IMG/VR virus record: IMGVR_UViG_3300033233_000120
Coordinates: 1 to 32,478 of that record
Length of the DNA stretch: 32,478 nt
Origin: a virus
Reading direction: 5' to 3' (one strand)
A program made the translations under genes and the position numbers. Below, piece by piece: positions 21,993-30,300 of this stretch (position 1 is its first letter; every line of letters begins with the position of its first letter). Below the pieces are notes generated by a model. It saw only the letters and a program-made list of their open reading frames with translations. It was not told the DNA's origin and made no database searches.

Positions 21993-23048
21993 ATGAACGA
22001 AGTAGAACAAGTAAAAAGCGAAATTATAGAGAAAACCGCACAAAAGGTTTTATCAGAACTCAATTCAAAATTCGTTACCTATGATGAACTCGTAAAAGCA
22101 ATGAAGGAGTTTACAGCAAACAAAGACACATACTCTGTCGAACCTGGCACGCTTGCGAAATCAATCCGAGAAATGGTAACAAAAGGCACACTCGTAGAAG
22201 GCACAGGTTCAGCGGGCGGGTATTTAGTTCCGCCCGAATACGTCAACCGTATTATTGATGTCGCAATCCAGCAATCTGTTGTTTATCCACGAGTTACACG
22301 AATTCCTGTCGCATCTAACCAGGTATATCTCACTGGTGTTTCAGCACCTGTGACAGTTTCTTATCCTGGCGAAGCAACAGCACCTACACCAACAACTCCA
22401 ACTGTTTATCAAAACTCAGTGCCGATTAAAAAGTTAATGGCATTAGTTGACATTTCAAACGAACTTCTAGCAGATGCCACTATCGGTGGAGCGGTTGATG
22501 CTTACATCGTGAACCTGATAGGTAGAGTTCTTGGCAAAGAGATGGACAGACTAATCTTGACAGGTAACACATCAAACGGCGACCCGTTCAACGGAATTTT
22601 AAACACTTCTGGTATAACGAATGTAGTTGAAGCGACAGGACACACTTCAGACGTCACTTATGAGGCACTTATTGATGCTATTAACGCAATTCCAAGCGAT
22701 TACAAATTAAATCCGTTTTGGGTTGCGCACAGGACATTCTATGCAAAAGCGTTCGAACTCAAGACAACCACAGGTTATCCTGTTCTAAATCCAGAATCCA
22801 AGACTCTCGTAGGCTATCCTTTTGAAAGAGTAGAGGTTATGCCTTCTGATTTCAGTGCCTCCAAACCAATCGCACTCTTCTGCGATCCTGCAAATGTTAT
22901 GTTTGGTATGAGACAAGAACTTCAGATTACAGCATCCAGGGAAGTAAAGTTCGACCAAGATTTGACTGAGTTAAAGGCTACTTTCAGGTTCGGCTTCTAT
23001 GTAGCATATCCAGCGACTTTCGTAGTATTAAAGACTTCAGCATCGTGA
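21993..23048 (+). CDS. Major capsid protein, HK97 fold
   Basis: 351 residues, AGGAGGGTGAT site. The delta/helical N-terminal region (~1-60) may be removed by the protease. The body has the HK97-fold signatures GSAGGYLVPPEYVNRIIDV (~72), PIKKLMALVDISNELLAD (~145), MDRLILTGN (~185) and the C-terminal VKFDQDLTELKATFRFGFYV. It forms the icosahedral shell. The gene is followed by an 8-bp hairpin at 23055-23075. Confidence 0.95.
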   Translation: MNEVEQVKSEIIEKTAQKVLSELNSKFVTYDELVKAMKEFTANKDTYSVEPGTLAKSIREMVTKGTLVEGTGSAGGYLVPPEYVNRIIDVAIQQSVVYPRVTRIPVASNQVYLTGVSAPVTVSYPGEATAPTPTTPTVYQNSVPIKKLMALVDISNELLADATIGGAVDAYIVNLIGRVLGKEMDRLILTGNTSNGDPFNGILNTSGITNVVEATGHTSDVTYEALIDAINAIPSDYKLNPFWVAHRTFYAKAFELKTTTGYPVLNPESKTLVGYPFERVEVMPSDFSASKPIALFCDPANVMFGMRQELQITASREVKFDQDLTELKATFRFGFYVAYPATFVVLKTSAS

Positions 23049-23054
23049 TAGTTC

Positions 23055-23075
23055 GAGGGAGGTTTATCCTCCCTC
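23055..23075 (+). other. Hairpin after major capsid gene
   Basis: Perfect 8-bp stem GAGGGAGG (23055-23062) and CCTCCCTC (23068-23075) with TTTAT loop, 7 bases after the capsid stop. No T-tract follows, so it is not a classical terminator. It more likely protects the 3' end of abundant capsid mRNA or marks a processing point. Confidence 0.7.
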
Positions 23076-23093
23076 TCAACTTGGAGGTGAATA

Positions 23094-23282
23094 ATGAAAG
23101 TAAGATTTAACGGAAATATATTTGTGAGAGGGCAAGACTTCAAAGCAGGTGAGATATATGTGATTGATGATGAACTTGCAGAGTGGTTACAAGGCTTTTA
23201 TGAGATTATAGAGGAAGAAAAAGCGATTGAAGAGCCGCCCAAAGACAAGATGATAAAGACTTCTAAAAAGAAAGGTGAATAG
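23094..23282 (+). CDS. Small hypothetical head-region protein
   Basis: 62 residues, TTGGAGGTGA site. A compact beta-rich half (VRFNGNIFVRGQDFKAGEIYVIDDELAEWL) precedes a charged tail (EEEKAIEEPPKDKMIKTSKKKG). Short proteins with this pattern are common between the capsid and connector genes of siphophages. Function unknown. Confidence 0.6.
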   Translation: MKVRFNGNIFVRGQDFKAGEIYVIDDELAEWLQGFYEIIEEEKAIEEPPKDKMIKTSKKKGE

Positions 23283-23284
23283 CG

Positions 23285-23602
23285 ATGTATATAACATATG
23301 CCGAGTTTAAAGTTTTGTTTCCAAACGTCAACGTAACCCAAGACGAGTTTAACATTTACGAGGCATATGCAGAAGATATAGTGAATGTCTATATCGGTAA
23401 TGTGTTTATAGACCCGACAAAAGACATTTCTTTTGCAACTGGCTTGATTATACAGCATATGAGAGGTTTAGGACTTCTCCCGCAAGGACTGACTTCCATT
23501 TCGGCAGGCGGTATAAACGCAAATCCTAATCAAGACTTTATGGAATACATACCTCAAAAAGCAAAAGAAATACTTGACAGACACAGGGAGATAGTTATAT
23601 GA
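23285..23602 (+). CDS. Head-tail connector protein (gp6/adaptor-like)
   Basis: 105 residues, AAGGTGAATAG site. Opens YITYAEFKVLFPN and is helical through residue ~70, then ends in YIPQKAKEILDRHR. Size, helical pattern and place after the capsid gene match the Phage_connect_1 / HK97 gp6-like adaptors that form a ring under the portal. ATGA overlap with the next gene. Confidence 0.65.
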   Translation: MYITYAEFKVLFPNVNVTQDEFNIYEAYAEDIVNVYIGNVFIDPTKDISFATGLIIQHMRGLGLLPQGLTSISAGGINANPNQDFMEYIPQKAKEILDRHREIVI

Positions 23603-24051
23603 ATTATTTCTTTTTCTGGCAACCAAGCCCTGAAGAATTTATACAAAAAGCACAAGAGCGAGTTCGGACTGCAGCGTATTATTCACTTCTTAGAGGTGGA
23701 TACAAAGTCCAAGGGAGAGCAAGATACTTTGTTCCTGTAAACACGGGATATTTGCGAGCTTCAATTGCGGTTGCAGGAGACATCTCAAGTCTTTCAGTTC
23801 AAGTAGGCTCGAGGTTAAAATATGCAGCACCAGTTGAATTTGGAAGCAGACCTCATACACCGCCATTCGAACCTATACGACGCTGGGGAGAACTTAAAGG
23901 AGTTCCAGCAGGGGCAGTATGGCAAAAGATAAGAACGCAAGGCACAGACCCACACCCTTATCTCTGGCCTGCTTTCACGGAAAATAAAGACTGGATTGTA
24001 GATGATTTAGCAAAAAGTATAGCGAAAGCGGTGATGGGCAATGGAAAGTGA
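23599..24051 (+). CDS. HK97 gp10-like head-tail completion protein
   Basis: 150 residues, ACAGGGAG site. The central signature (AAYYSLLRGGYKVQGRARYFVPVNTGYLRASI ... YAAPVEFGSRPH ... HPYLWPAF) is that of the HK97-gp10 family of head-closure/minor tail proteins. It sits between the connector and tail-terminator candidates, as usual for the family. Confidence 0.85.
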   Translation: MNYFFFWQPSPEEFIQKAQERVRTAAYYSLLRGGYKVQGRARYFVPVNTGYLRASIAVAGDISSLSVQVGSRLKYAAPVEFGSRPHTPPFEPIRRWGELKGVPAGAVWQKIRTQGTDPHPYLWPAFTENKDWIVDDLAKSIAKAVMGNGK

Positions 24052-24382
24052 ACTTTTAAGTTTATTAAACACAATCTGTCCGAGTTCTCAAGTCGGCACG
24101 GGACACGATACAGAAACGCCGTTTATTTTGTATTCGTATTCAGATAGCGTATTCAAATATAAACTTGGCTATCGAGCAGACATAACATTTTTCATAATCG
24201 ATTGGAATGAACAAGGGACTAATGAGAAAATAGCGAGTATAAAAGACTTGTTTGCTAACAGGCAAATGTGGACGACTGTAATAATTCGCAAAGTAGAATG
24301 GAATTTAAAAAACAGTCTTAGACTTCCAGACGGGAGATATATGCAAGAATTAAACGCAATAGTAATTTTTGAGGAGGTATGA
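24041..24382 (+). CDS. Tail terminator/completion-like protein
   Basis: 113 residues, overlapping gp10 by 11 bases. The shape (TICPSSQVGTGHDTETPFILYSYSDS ... ADITFFIIDWNEQGTNEKIASIKDLF ... LRLPDGRYMQELNAIVIF) follows the gp17/U-type tail-terminator proteins that cap the tail tube. The assignment rests on pattern and gene order. Confidence 0.6.
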   Translation: MESELLSLLNTICPSSQVGTGHDTETPFILYSYSDSVFKYKLGYRADITFFIIDWNEQGTNEKIASIKDLFANRQMWTTVIIRKVEWNLKNSLRLPDGRYMQELNAIVIFEEV

Positions 24383-24383
24383 G

Positions 24384-24719
24384 ATGGCAACAGAATTAAC
24401 AAGCCAGCCTTGTGATGCAAACGGTGTAGTGATAACTTTTACAGCAGCAGACGCAACAGGAAATTATTTCTCTAATAACGGGCGAAAGGTCTTAAGGGTC
24501 GTAAATGGCGGGACTTCTGATATAACGATTACAATTCAGTCTCCAACGCCTTGCGATCAAGGATATACACATAACATCGTTGCAACGGTTGCAGCAGGAC
24601 AGACAAAAGATTTCGGTCCTTTTAGAACTACGAGGTTTAACGATTCAAACGGACACGTAAACATAACTTATAGCAGCGTCACGAGTGTGACGGTTGCTTT
24701 AATAGAATACATACCTTAG
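24384..24719 (+). CDS. Structural protein, beta-sandwich (virion-associated)
   Basis: 111 residues; ATG 24384 is chosen because GAGGAGG lies 6 bases before it, while an in-frame upstream start at 24369 precedes that site. A Thr/Val/Gly-rich beta pattern (ANGVVITFTAADATGNYFSN, VNGGTSDITITIQ, AAGQTKDFGPF) suggests an Ig-like or decoration domain. It lies next to the tail tube gene, so a tail tube ornament or capsid decoration protein is possible. Confidence 0.6.
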   Translation: MATELTSQPCDANGVVITFTAADATGNYFSNNGRKVLRVVNGGTSDITITIQSPTPCDQGYTHNIVATVAAGQTKDFGPFRTTRFNDSNGHVNITYSSVTSVTVALIEYIP

Positions 24720-24733
24720 GGAGGTGAAAGAAT

Positions 24734-25084
24734 ATGGCATATCAGTATGGAATTGCAAGTTTTAGCGGAGGTGTGACGGGAGTCTGCAATGACTTTACCG
24801 TGAAAGCGACACCAGACAAAAAAGAGTTATCGGGCAATCCTGCATCGCAGATTGTTGATGTCCGAACTGGGAAGACAATTGAGACTATAACAGCAAACGT
24901 CGCTGTGACTGCTGTTGTAGAGCCGAGAACCTTAATCGGACAGACAGTTACAATTGCGATTACCTCTGAAGACGCAGGACAAGTTAGCATTAGTGGCAAA
25001 GTCGTTGATGCTGAGTTAAAAGGCTCTAAAGAGGACTGGTGGATTTTCACTATAACTGTCGAGTATGTTCCAACAACTCCGTAG
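24734..25084 (+). CDS. Probable major tail tube protein
   Basis: 116 residues, GGGAGGTGAAAG site. Beta-rich (FTVKATPDKKELSGNPASQIVDVRTGKTIETITANV ... WWIFTITVEYVP), compatible with the tail tube fold, and placed directly before the tail chaperone genes where the tube gene normally is. It is shorter than many tube proteins (~150-200), so it is a minimal version if correct. Confidence 0.55.
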   Translation: MAYQYGIASFSGGVTGVCNDFTVKATPDKKELSGNPASQIVDVRTGKTIETITANVAVTAVVEPRTLIGQTVTIAITSEDAGQVSISGKVVDAELKGSKEDWWIFTITVEYVPTTP

Positions 25085-25093
25085 AGGTGAATA

Positions 25094-25315
25094 ATGACTT
25101 TTAAAGAGTTAAAAGAAATCTACGACTTGACAGGCATAAACATCGCTTTAGCGATTGCAGGCAAAAAAATAGAAGAGGTTGACCCGAAAGTTATTCAGAT
25201 TTTAGTTTGGTGGAATAGAAAAAAGGAAAATCCCGAATTGAAACTTGATGATGTAAATGATTTTAAGTTTGTGGAGGCAGTAAAATCCTTTGACGAACTT
25301 TTTCGTGAGGAATGA
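25094..25315 (+). CDS. Tail assembly chaperone, upstream frame (gpG-like)
   Basis: 73 residues, AGAGGTGAATA site. Helical, acidic, with a central basic W-W-N-R-K-K. It is followed by an overlapping second frame and then the tape measure gene: the invariant G / G-T / tape-measure order of long-tailed phages. It keeps the tape measure protein soluble during tail assembly. The end of this frame contains CTTTTTC at 25298-25304. Confidence 0.7.
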   Translation: MTFKELKEIYDLTGINIALAIAGKKIEEVDPKVIQILVWWNRKKENPELKLDDVNDFKFVEAVKSFDELFREE

Positions 25316-25520
25316 AGCGACTGATTTCTTTACGAATGTCTATGCAAACTTTGCGATTTTGGGCTGGGGTAAAAAAGAGGTTGACGAGACAGAACTTCCA
25401 ATCTTGTTTGGAGTATTGGAAAAATTGAAGGGCGATAAAAAAGATGAAAACGTTTTGGAGAAGTTTGACCCTAAACAAGCAAAGGAGGTGTTTAAGAAGT
25501 GGCAGACAATGAAGCGATAA
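25290..25520 (+). CDS. Tail assembly chaperone, downstream frame (gpT-like), probably made by frameshift
   Basis: 76 codons open from 25290, in the +1 (equivalently -2) frame relative to the upstream gene. There is no ATG; the TTG at 25290 is 12 bases from a GGAGG, poor spacing. A slip at CTT TTT C (25298-25304) would join residue ~70 of the upstream protein to this frame (...VRNEATDFFTNVYANFAILG), giving a fusion of about 145 residues. Helical, acidic, with a basic end. It overlaps the tape measure start by 22 bases. Confidence 0.65.
   Translation: MTNFFVRNEATDFFTNVYANFAILGWGKKEVDETELPILFGVLEKLKGDKKDENVLEKFDPKQAKEVFKKWQTMKR
25298..25304 (+). promoter_or_regulatory. Candidate programmed frameshift site
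   Basis: Zero-frame codons CTT (25298) and TTT (25301) are followed by C. A -2 slip re-pairs TTT on TTT; a +1 slip moves TTT to TTC. Both enter the downstream chaperone frame. The zero-frame stop follows four codons later at 25313. Confidence 0.5.
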
Positions 25521-26743
25521 TTGAGATTAGAGCCGCTATTGAAGACGTTCAAAACAAAATGAATCAAATTCAAGGAATGATGCAAAACACCTCCTCTAAA
25601 TCAGAATTTGCGTGGACTTCGAGCCTAAAGAAAATCGCTGGCTGGTTTGGTATTGCATTCTCAGCGAAAGAAGTTATAAATTTTACAAAAGAATCCATAA
25701 ACGCATTTGCAGAAACAGAACGGTCGGCTGTCGTGTTGAATAACACATTGAAGAACTTCGGAGTATCAGACGAGGGAATAAAGTCTATTGAGGAGACAGT
25801 AGACAGGCTTGAAAAACTCACTTCTTTTGATGACTCACAAATCCGTTCAGCACTTTCAAACGCAGTCATAAAACTTGGTGATGTTAATCTTGCAATGAAA
25901 ACTGTCGAAGTCGGTATGGAAGTCGCAAGGGCAAGAAATCTTGACCTAAACGATGCCGTGCAAAGATTAAGTTTAGGACTTCTTGGCAACTCTCGAGGTC
26001 TAAAAGATTTAGGAATTAACATAAAAGACTTTGGAGACCAAGCACAGTTAACGGCAGAGCAAAAACTTGCAATCTTAGACACGGTTTTAAACAAAGTCAA
26101 GGGCTCAGTCGAGGAATTTAACAACACAACCGCTGGCAGTATGGAAAAAATGAAGACAAGTTTTGAGAACTTTAAAGAGGCCGTCGGCAGAGAACTCGCC
26201 CCTATGGTAAAAGACATCTCAGATGCAACCGCAACGATGTTAGATAAAATCACTGATGCTATGAATAAATCAATTGATGCTACCGAGAAAATGCAAAAAG
26301 AAGTTGCAGATTTGGGAGCGGAAGCATATACAGTCGTAGATACCTTTGGTGGAATGGACTTAAGTTCAAGAATTGAAGACACTACTAAAAAAATGGATTC
26401 TACAACTAAAGATTGGAAATCTAAAATCTATTCAAACATACACGATGCGAGCACAAAAGCGTGGGACGACTTCAAAAAGCAAGGGAAAAACGCAGGAGAC
26501 ACTGTTGGTGAGGATATTAAAAAATCATTTGAGTTTTGGAAGCCGATAAGTTTAATGGGTGGCAACCTTCCCGAGTTAGCGAAATTCGTTGGTAATTTAC
26601 GAAACGCAACGATAACAAAAAAGATTGTAATCGATGTGAATGTAAAAGATCAAGCGAGTAAGAATAATCAAATCGGTAAAGCCGTTGGTGAAACGATACT
26701 TGACGGACTTGCTTATGAATCTCACGGAACGGGAGGTTGGTGA
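25499..26743 (+). CDS. Tail tape measure protein (short)
   Basis: 414 residues, GTG start with AAAGGAGGTG ~10 bases before. Long helical stretches with Ala/Lys/Glu (QNKMNQIQGMMQN, GMEVARARNLDLNDAVQRL, KMKTSFENFKEAVGRELAPMV). The A-E-x-A-S-x-x-x-L-type phage minor tail motif is replaced by FAETERSAVVLNNTLKNFG and GLLGNSRGLKDLGI, which are typical of the TMP core domain. At roughly 0.15 nm per residue it predicts a tail near 60 nm, short for a siphovirus. There is no lysozyme or peptidase domain. Confidence 0.85.
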   Translation: MADNEAIIEIRAAIEDVQNKMNQIQGMMQNTSSKSEFAWTSSLKKIAGWFGIAFSAKEVINFTKESINAFAETERSAVVLNNTLKNFGVSDEGIKSIEETVDRLEKLTSFDDSQIRSALSNAVIKLGDVNLAMKTVEVGMEVARARNLDLNDAVQRLSLGLLGNSRGLKDLGINIKDFGDQAQLTAEQKLAILDTVLNKVKGSVEEFNNTTAGSMEKMKTSFENFKEAVGRELAPMVKDISDATATMLDKITDAMNKSIDATEKMQKEVADLGAEAYTVVDTFGGMDLSSRIEDTTKKMDSTTKDWKSKIYSNIHDASTKAWDDFKKQGKNAGDTVGEDIKKSFEFWKPISLMGGNLPELAKFVGNLRNATITKKIVIDVNVKDQASKNNQIGKAVGETILDGLAYESHGTGGW

Positions 26744-27045
26744 TGATTTCTATTATTCAAGACTCTGGAGATATACCTTTAGTCATAAGTGATGTCGCAC
26801 AAGGGATAAACGGCACGATTGCGTATGTTTTTAAAGGCTACACGAGAAGTATAACATTGCAGTGTCACTCGCAAACTGATAGGGATACGCTTCTAAACGG
26901 GATAGCGAGTAATAACGGGCTTTATACAATCAATAGCGTAAACTATCTTGTAAAATCTATTTCACTTGTAGAGCATTTTGTAGCAGACCAAGGCGACGCT
27001 TGGACTTATAGTCTGGAGTTATACAGAGATGATTACAGCGTATAG
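26743..27045 (+). CDS. Tail tip-region protein
   Basis: 100 residues from ATG 26743, whose A is the last base of the tape measure TGA; GGGAGG is 6 bases before. Beta-rich (GTIAYVFKGYTRSITLQCHS, GLYTINSVNYLVKSISLVEHFV, DAWTYSLELYRDD). It occupies the place of the distal tail (Dit) gene but is much smaller than Dit, so it is a minimal adaptor at best. Coupled to the next gene by a 17-base overlap. Confidence 0.55.
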   Translation: MISIIQDSGDIPLVISDVAQGINGTIAYVFKGYTRSITLQCHSQTDRDTLLNGIASNNGLYTINSVNYLVKSISLVEHFVADQGDAWTYSLELYRDDYSV

Positions 27046-28126
27046 GCAAGAGATACCACGAAATATTTATATTGCACCGTTTAACATACTCGGGAATACC
27101 GATGCGGATAATGTATGCTTGCCTGTTAATCAACAAACAACAGGAAATAAAAGGGCTTTGCTTGAACTTGAATATAGCGGAAATATTTTCGGGAGAGGCT
27201 CTGCAAAGTTCGTTTTCTACGAGCCGAATGGAACTTCTATGCTTGTAAATCTTGCGGAAAGTCAAGGCTTTACGGGTTTATGGGAGATTAAAGTCGGCAC
27301 TAATATGAAGTTTATAGGGTTTATGACTAATGTAGAAACTCAAAGGACGCAAGGCGGGTCAATTCGAACTTACACTTTAACTGATGTTTTACAGGGATGG
27401 GACGTTCTATTAACTAATATGATTTATCCAAAGACTGCAAATTCAAGTTATACAGTCCACAATCTTTTAAATGATTTAGCATACGATGCTTCAGTAGTCT
27501 CTGGAATTGCAGTTCGTAACAATCAAGTGCCAGCGAATAATACCTTATTGACTGATTTGTTTGAGGAAGGTAAATATGTAATCACAAATTCAACCTATCT
27601 TTCAGAGATTCAAAAAGTCTCTCAGATGATGGGCTATGTAGTCTTTTGTGATGTCGGCTTTGGAGATGTAACGATTGCAGACCCGTTTAACTTCGGGAGA
27701 GGGATTCTAAACTTTGATACTAATTCAGTAATTGATGCAAGTTATTCAGTTGACTATTTGAAAATGGCTTCAACCGTTTTAGTTAATGATGATGTTTCTT
27801 TGAAGGGCATTGCCTACGGGCATATGGGAACAGGCACGAATTTAGACGATTCAGTTTACAACACCTCGAAAATAAATAACTTGGCATTTGCAACGGTTTT
27901 TGGTGTAAAAGATACGCAGTTACCGGGGATAGCACAAAAACTTTTTAACATCGGTAAAAATCAATCACGAGTTCTAACAATTAAAAAGGCAGGAGACGAG
28001 TTTTCATCTTATGCACTCGGGTCGGACATCTTATGGGCTGGAAGTTATTATACAGTTTTTGAATACACAACGAGGATAACTCCGAGAGAATACACAACGA
28101 CATATAGGGCGTTTAAGAAGGTATGA
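27029..28126 (+). CDS. Tail tip / baseplate hub protein (Tal-like)
   Basis: 365 residues. Beta-rich hub pattern: GRGSAKFVFYEPNGTSMLVN, then FTGLWEIKVGTNMKFIGFMT, a T-L-T-D-V-L-Q-G-W-D segment, VSQMMGYVVFCDVGFGDVTI and a C-terminal ITPREYTTTYRAFKK. These resemble the gp27-like hub of Siphoviridae tail-associated proteins, with mean-of-family length (N-terminal ~370 residues of Tal). No C-terminal lytic domain is attached; the endolysin is separate. Confidence 0.65.
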   Translation: MITAYRQEIPRNIYIAPFNILGNTDADNVCLPVNQQTTGNKRALLELEYSGNIFGRGSAKFVFYEPNGTSMLVNLAESQGFTGLWEIKVGTNMKFIGFMTNVETQRTQGGSIRTYTLTDVLQGWDVLLTNMIYPKTANSSYTVHNLLNDLAYDASVVSGIAVRNNQVPANNTLLTDLFEEGKYVITNSTYLSEIQKVSQMMGYVVFCDVGFGDVTIADPFNFGRGILNFDTNSVIDASYSVDYLKMASTVLVNDDVSLKGIAYGHMGTGTNLDDSVYNTSKINNLAFATVFGVKDTQLPGIAQKLFNIGKNQSRVLTIKKAGDEFSSYALGSDILWAGSYYTVFEYTTRITPREYTTTYRAFKKV

Positions 28127-28440
28127 AAAAACAAGTTGAAAGACTTATACAAACTTCTATACATTCAAACCCGAAAATAGTTATTGCAGGCACGGTTGCA
28201 GACGCCTCGGGAGTTATAACTATTGACTGGTCTACTTCTCATAATCTTGTTTTCGTTTCAGAGCCGATAGTCATTGCGATTTATCCCGTTGCAACTCCAA
28301 CGGGCAAGACCTCACAACCGATTTGCTATCATCAGGAGTGGATACAAGATTCAAATAACTTTTATACCGGTATGAAAGTTTATTCGGAAGGCGTTGGGAC
28401 AGAAATTCACTGGGCTGTTATGGGAGTAGCGAGGAGATGA
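28123..28440 (+). CDS. Small tail protein
   Basis: 105 residues, ATGA overlap with the hub gene. Beta-rich (VIAGTVADASGVITIDWSTSHNLVF, ending TEIHWAVMGVARR). It is one of the tail-fibre-block genes; the function within the tip is not recognised. Confidence 0.55.
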   Translation: MKKQVERLIQTSIHSNPKIVIAGTVADASGVITIDWSTSHNLVFVSEPIVIAIYPVATPTGKTSQPICYHQEWIQDSNNFYTGMKVYSEGVGTEIHWAVMGVARR

Positions 28441-28441
28441 A

Positions 28442-28510
28442 ATGGATAATTGTAATTTTAATTTGTTTAAGTTCGATAGGATATGGAGGAAATACAATGA
28501 AAATATTTGA
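28442..28510 (+). CDS. Possible 22-codon leader peptide
   Basis: ATG 28442 lies 5 bases after GAGGAG and opens a 22-residue frame (MDNCNFNLFKFDRIWRKYNE, then NI) ending at TGA 28508-28510. It is nested over the start region of the propeller gene and overlaps its ATG 28497. It may only place ribosomes on the downstream start. Weak. Confidence 0.25.
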   Translation: MDNCNFNLFKFDRIWRKYNENI

Positions 28511-29819
28511 ACCGAGAATACTAACTGATGACCCGATTATTATTGATTATGGTCATTACCATCCTATATTTTCCCCAGATGATTTGATTCTATATTTTCC
28601 TTATGGAGGGATATTCACCAGTCCTTATAGTTATACTGACGAGCAGTTAAGCAAGTTATCAAAAGTTGTTCATAACTTCTCAGTAACTCAAAATAAGTTT
28701 TTCAGTGCCAATGTTGATGGTAGTCTTTCTATTTTTGATGCTCCGCAAGGATATGATTATTTTGATGTTCACACATCTTTTACAACAGATGGTAGAATTG
28801 CATTATGTTTTATGCCTCAAAATGATGGAAGTCTCCCGAGGTTGATGAGACTTTACAATTGGGATGAGGGGATTAAAGAAAATACTTTCCAAGATGTTTA
28901 TTATTCAGTAGTTACAGATAATTCTAATTTCTTTGATGATAAAACACTTGATACTTATTGGGTAAGTGACGGCTTTTTCGCAATGGGCTATGCAGTTGAT
29001 AGCGATGGAAATCCATTAGATAACTCAATGGTTGTTGCTAAATTTGACAAGCAAGGTAATAAATTATTTGATTTTACTATTACACTTAACATAACAGAAG
29101 ATAGTCAATGGTGGTATAACAAGCAAATCACATTAGAATTTATTTTAGGCAATAATGCCGATAAACTTTACTTGATAGAAACAAAAAGGGACATTAAAAA
29201 AGATTATAGCCAAACGATACTTCATTTTTACTTACATACCAGGAATTTAGACGGAACTTTTGTGAATGAAATACCTCTTAATTATAGCGGTGAGGTGACA
29301 GCCGAATTGTATCAAAAAATAGGCAATAAAATCTATATTTTTATAAATCCAGCAGACAGCTCACAGTCGGCATTTTTAAAAGTTTTTTCAACAGATACTT
29401 TATCGATAGAAGATACTTATTATTTCCCTTGGGAAAACATAGAGAATGCTATTATTCTTAATCTCAACCGCAAGGGGTTGTATTTAGTAGTTGGAAAGTA
29501 TATACCCGAACTTTCATCCTCATCTGTTGATATTCTAAAGTTTTACTATTTAAAAATTGGAGCAGATACCGATTTTCAAGATGCAGGGGAGAATGCTATT
29601 TATACACTGCCTGCTAATGGTAATGGGTTTGGATATTTAAACTCAACAAGTATGTTTTTTGTATATTGGAAAGCAGGGAAAGTCTCTGATTTTTTAAAAG
29701 GGAATTCTGATTATCAAGATAGCAATTTTGACACAACTGGGATAGGAACTTTCGAAGATTATAAAATCAAGCGTATGATGACTTTTAATCAATTCATACA
29801 AAATTTTATACGGAGGTGA
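28497..29819 (+). CDS. Probable beta-propeller receptor-binding tail protein
   Basis: 440 residues from ATG 28497, with TGGAGG 7 bases upstream. A longer in-frame start at 28437 adds 20 residues that look like a signal peptide (MKWIIVILICLSSIGYGG) but has its purine run directly against the ATG. Repeating blade-like units (FFDVHTSFTTDGRIAL-type, FAMGYAVDSDGNPLD, KLYLIETKRD, KIYIFINPAD, GLYLVVGKYI, SMFFVYWKAG) suggest a beta-propeller. Position after the hub and low-GC, GAT/TAT-rich codons unlike neighbours suggest an exchangeable receptor-binding gene. Confidence 0.6.
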   Translation: MKIFEPRILTDDPIIIDYGHYHPIFSPDDLILYFPYGGIFTSPYSYTDEQLSKLSKVVHNFSVTQNKFFSANVDGSLSIFDAPQGYDYFDVHTSFTTDGRIALCFMPQNDGSLPRLMRLYNWDEGIKENTFQDVYYSVVTDNSNFFDDKTLDTYWVSDGFFAMGYAVDSDGNPLDNSMVVAKFDKQGNKLFDFTITLNITEDSQWWYNKQITLEFILGNNADKLYLIETKRDIKKDYSQTILHFYLHTRNLDGTFVNEIPLNYSGEVTAELYQKIGNKIYIFINPADSSQSAFLKVFSTDTLSIEDTYYFPWENIENAIILNLNRKGLYLVVGKYIPELSSSSVDILKFYYLKIGADTDFQDAGENAIYTLPANGNGFGYLNSTSMFFVYWKAGKVSDFLKGNSDYQDSNFDTTGIGTFEDYKIKRMMTFNQFIQNFIRR

Positions 29820-29823
29820 AAGA

Positions 29824-30291
29824 ATGGAAGTAAAAGAAAGTTTGAAGTTAAAAGGACTTTGGAGAATTGAGAAGTATGACGAAAAAGGAAATCTAATCGA
29901 GACAAGCGAGTTTGAAAACTTATTTTTAAACTCGGGAATCAACGAAATCTGGAAACTCGTAACAGGCAACGGTGGGACGGCATTCACAAACGCAACCGCT
30001 CAAATCGGTGTTGGTGACTCGACAGTAGCAGAAGACCCGACACAAACTGACTTGCAGGCTACAACGAATAAGACTTATAAGGCTATGGATACAGGCTATC
30101 CGACTTCTGGCACGGGACAACAAGCGGTATTCAAAGCGACTTTCGGCGGGACTGATGCAAACTACTCGTGGAATGAATTCGTGATTAAGAACTCGACTTC
30201 GGGAATCTGCCTAAACAGGAAAGTCTCAAATCAAGGGACTAAGGCAAGCGGGCAGACTTGGGTGATAACAGTAACGCTTAGTCTGTCGTAG
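29824..30291 (+). CDS. Tail fibre-block structural protein
   Basis: 155 residues, CGGAGGTGAAAG site. The N-terminal part (LKGLWRIEKYDEKGNLIETSEFENLFLNSGINEIWKLVTG) is followed by AQIGVGDSTVAEDPTQTDLQ and KATFGGTDANYSWNEFVIKN, a pattern repeatedly seen in phage tail-fibre neighbourhoods. It is probably an adaptor or fibre domain. No catalytic residues. Confidence 0.6.
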   Translation: MEVKESLKLKGLWRIEKYDEKGNLIETSEFENLFLNSGINEIWKLVTGNGGTAFTNATAQIGVGDSTVAEDPTQTDLQATTNKTYKAMDTGYPTSGTGQQAVFKATFGGTDANYSWNEFVIKNSTSGICLNRKVSNQGTKASGQTWVITVTLSLS

Positions 30292-30300
30292 GAGTGACTT

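Noticed and set aside
25570-26382. Long (270-codon) reverse-strand open frame opposite the tape measure gene
   Set aside because: Ser/Phe/Ile-rich antisense shadow of a helical coding sequence; no start signal, no promoter.
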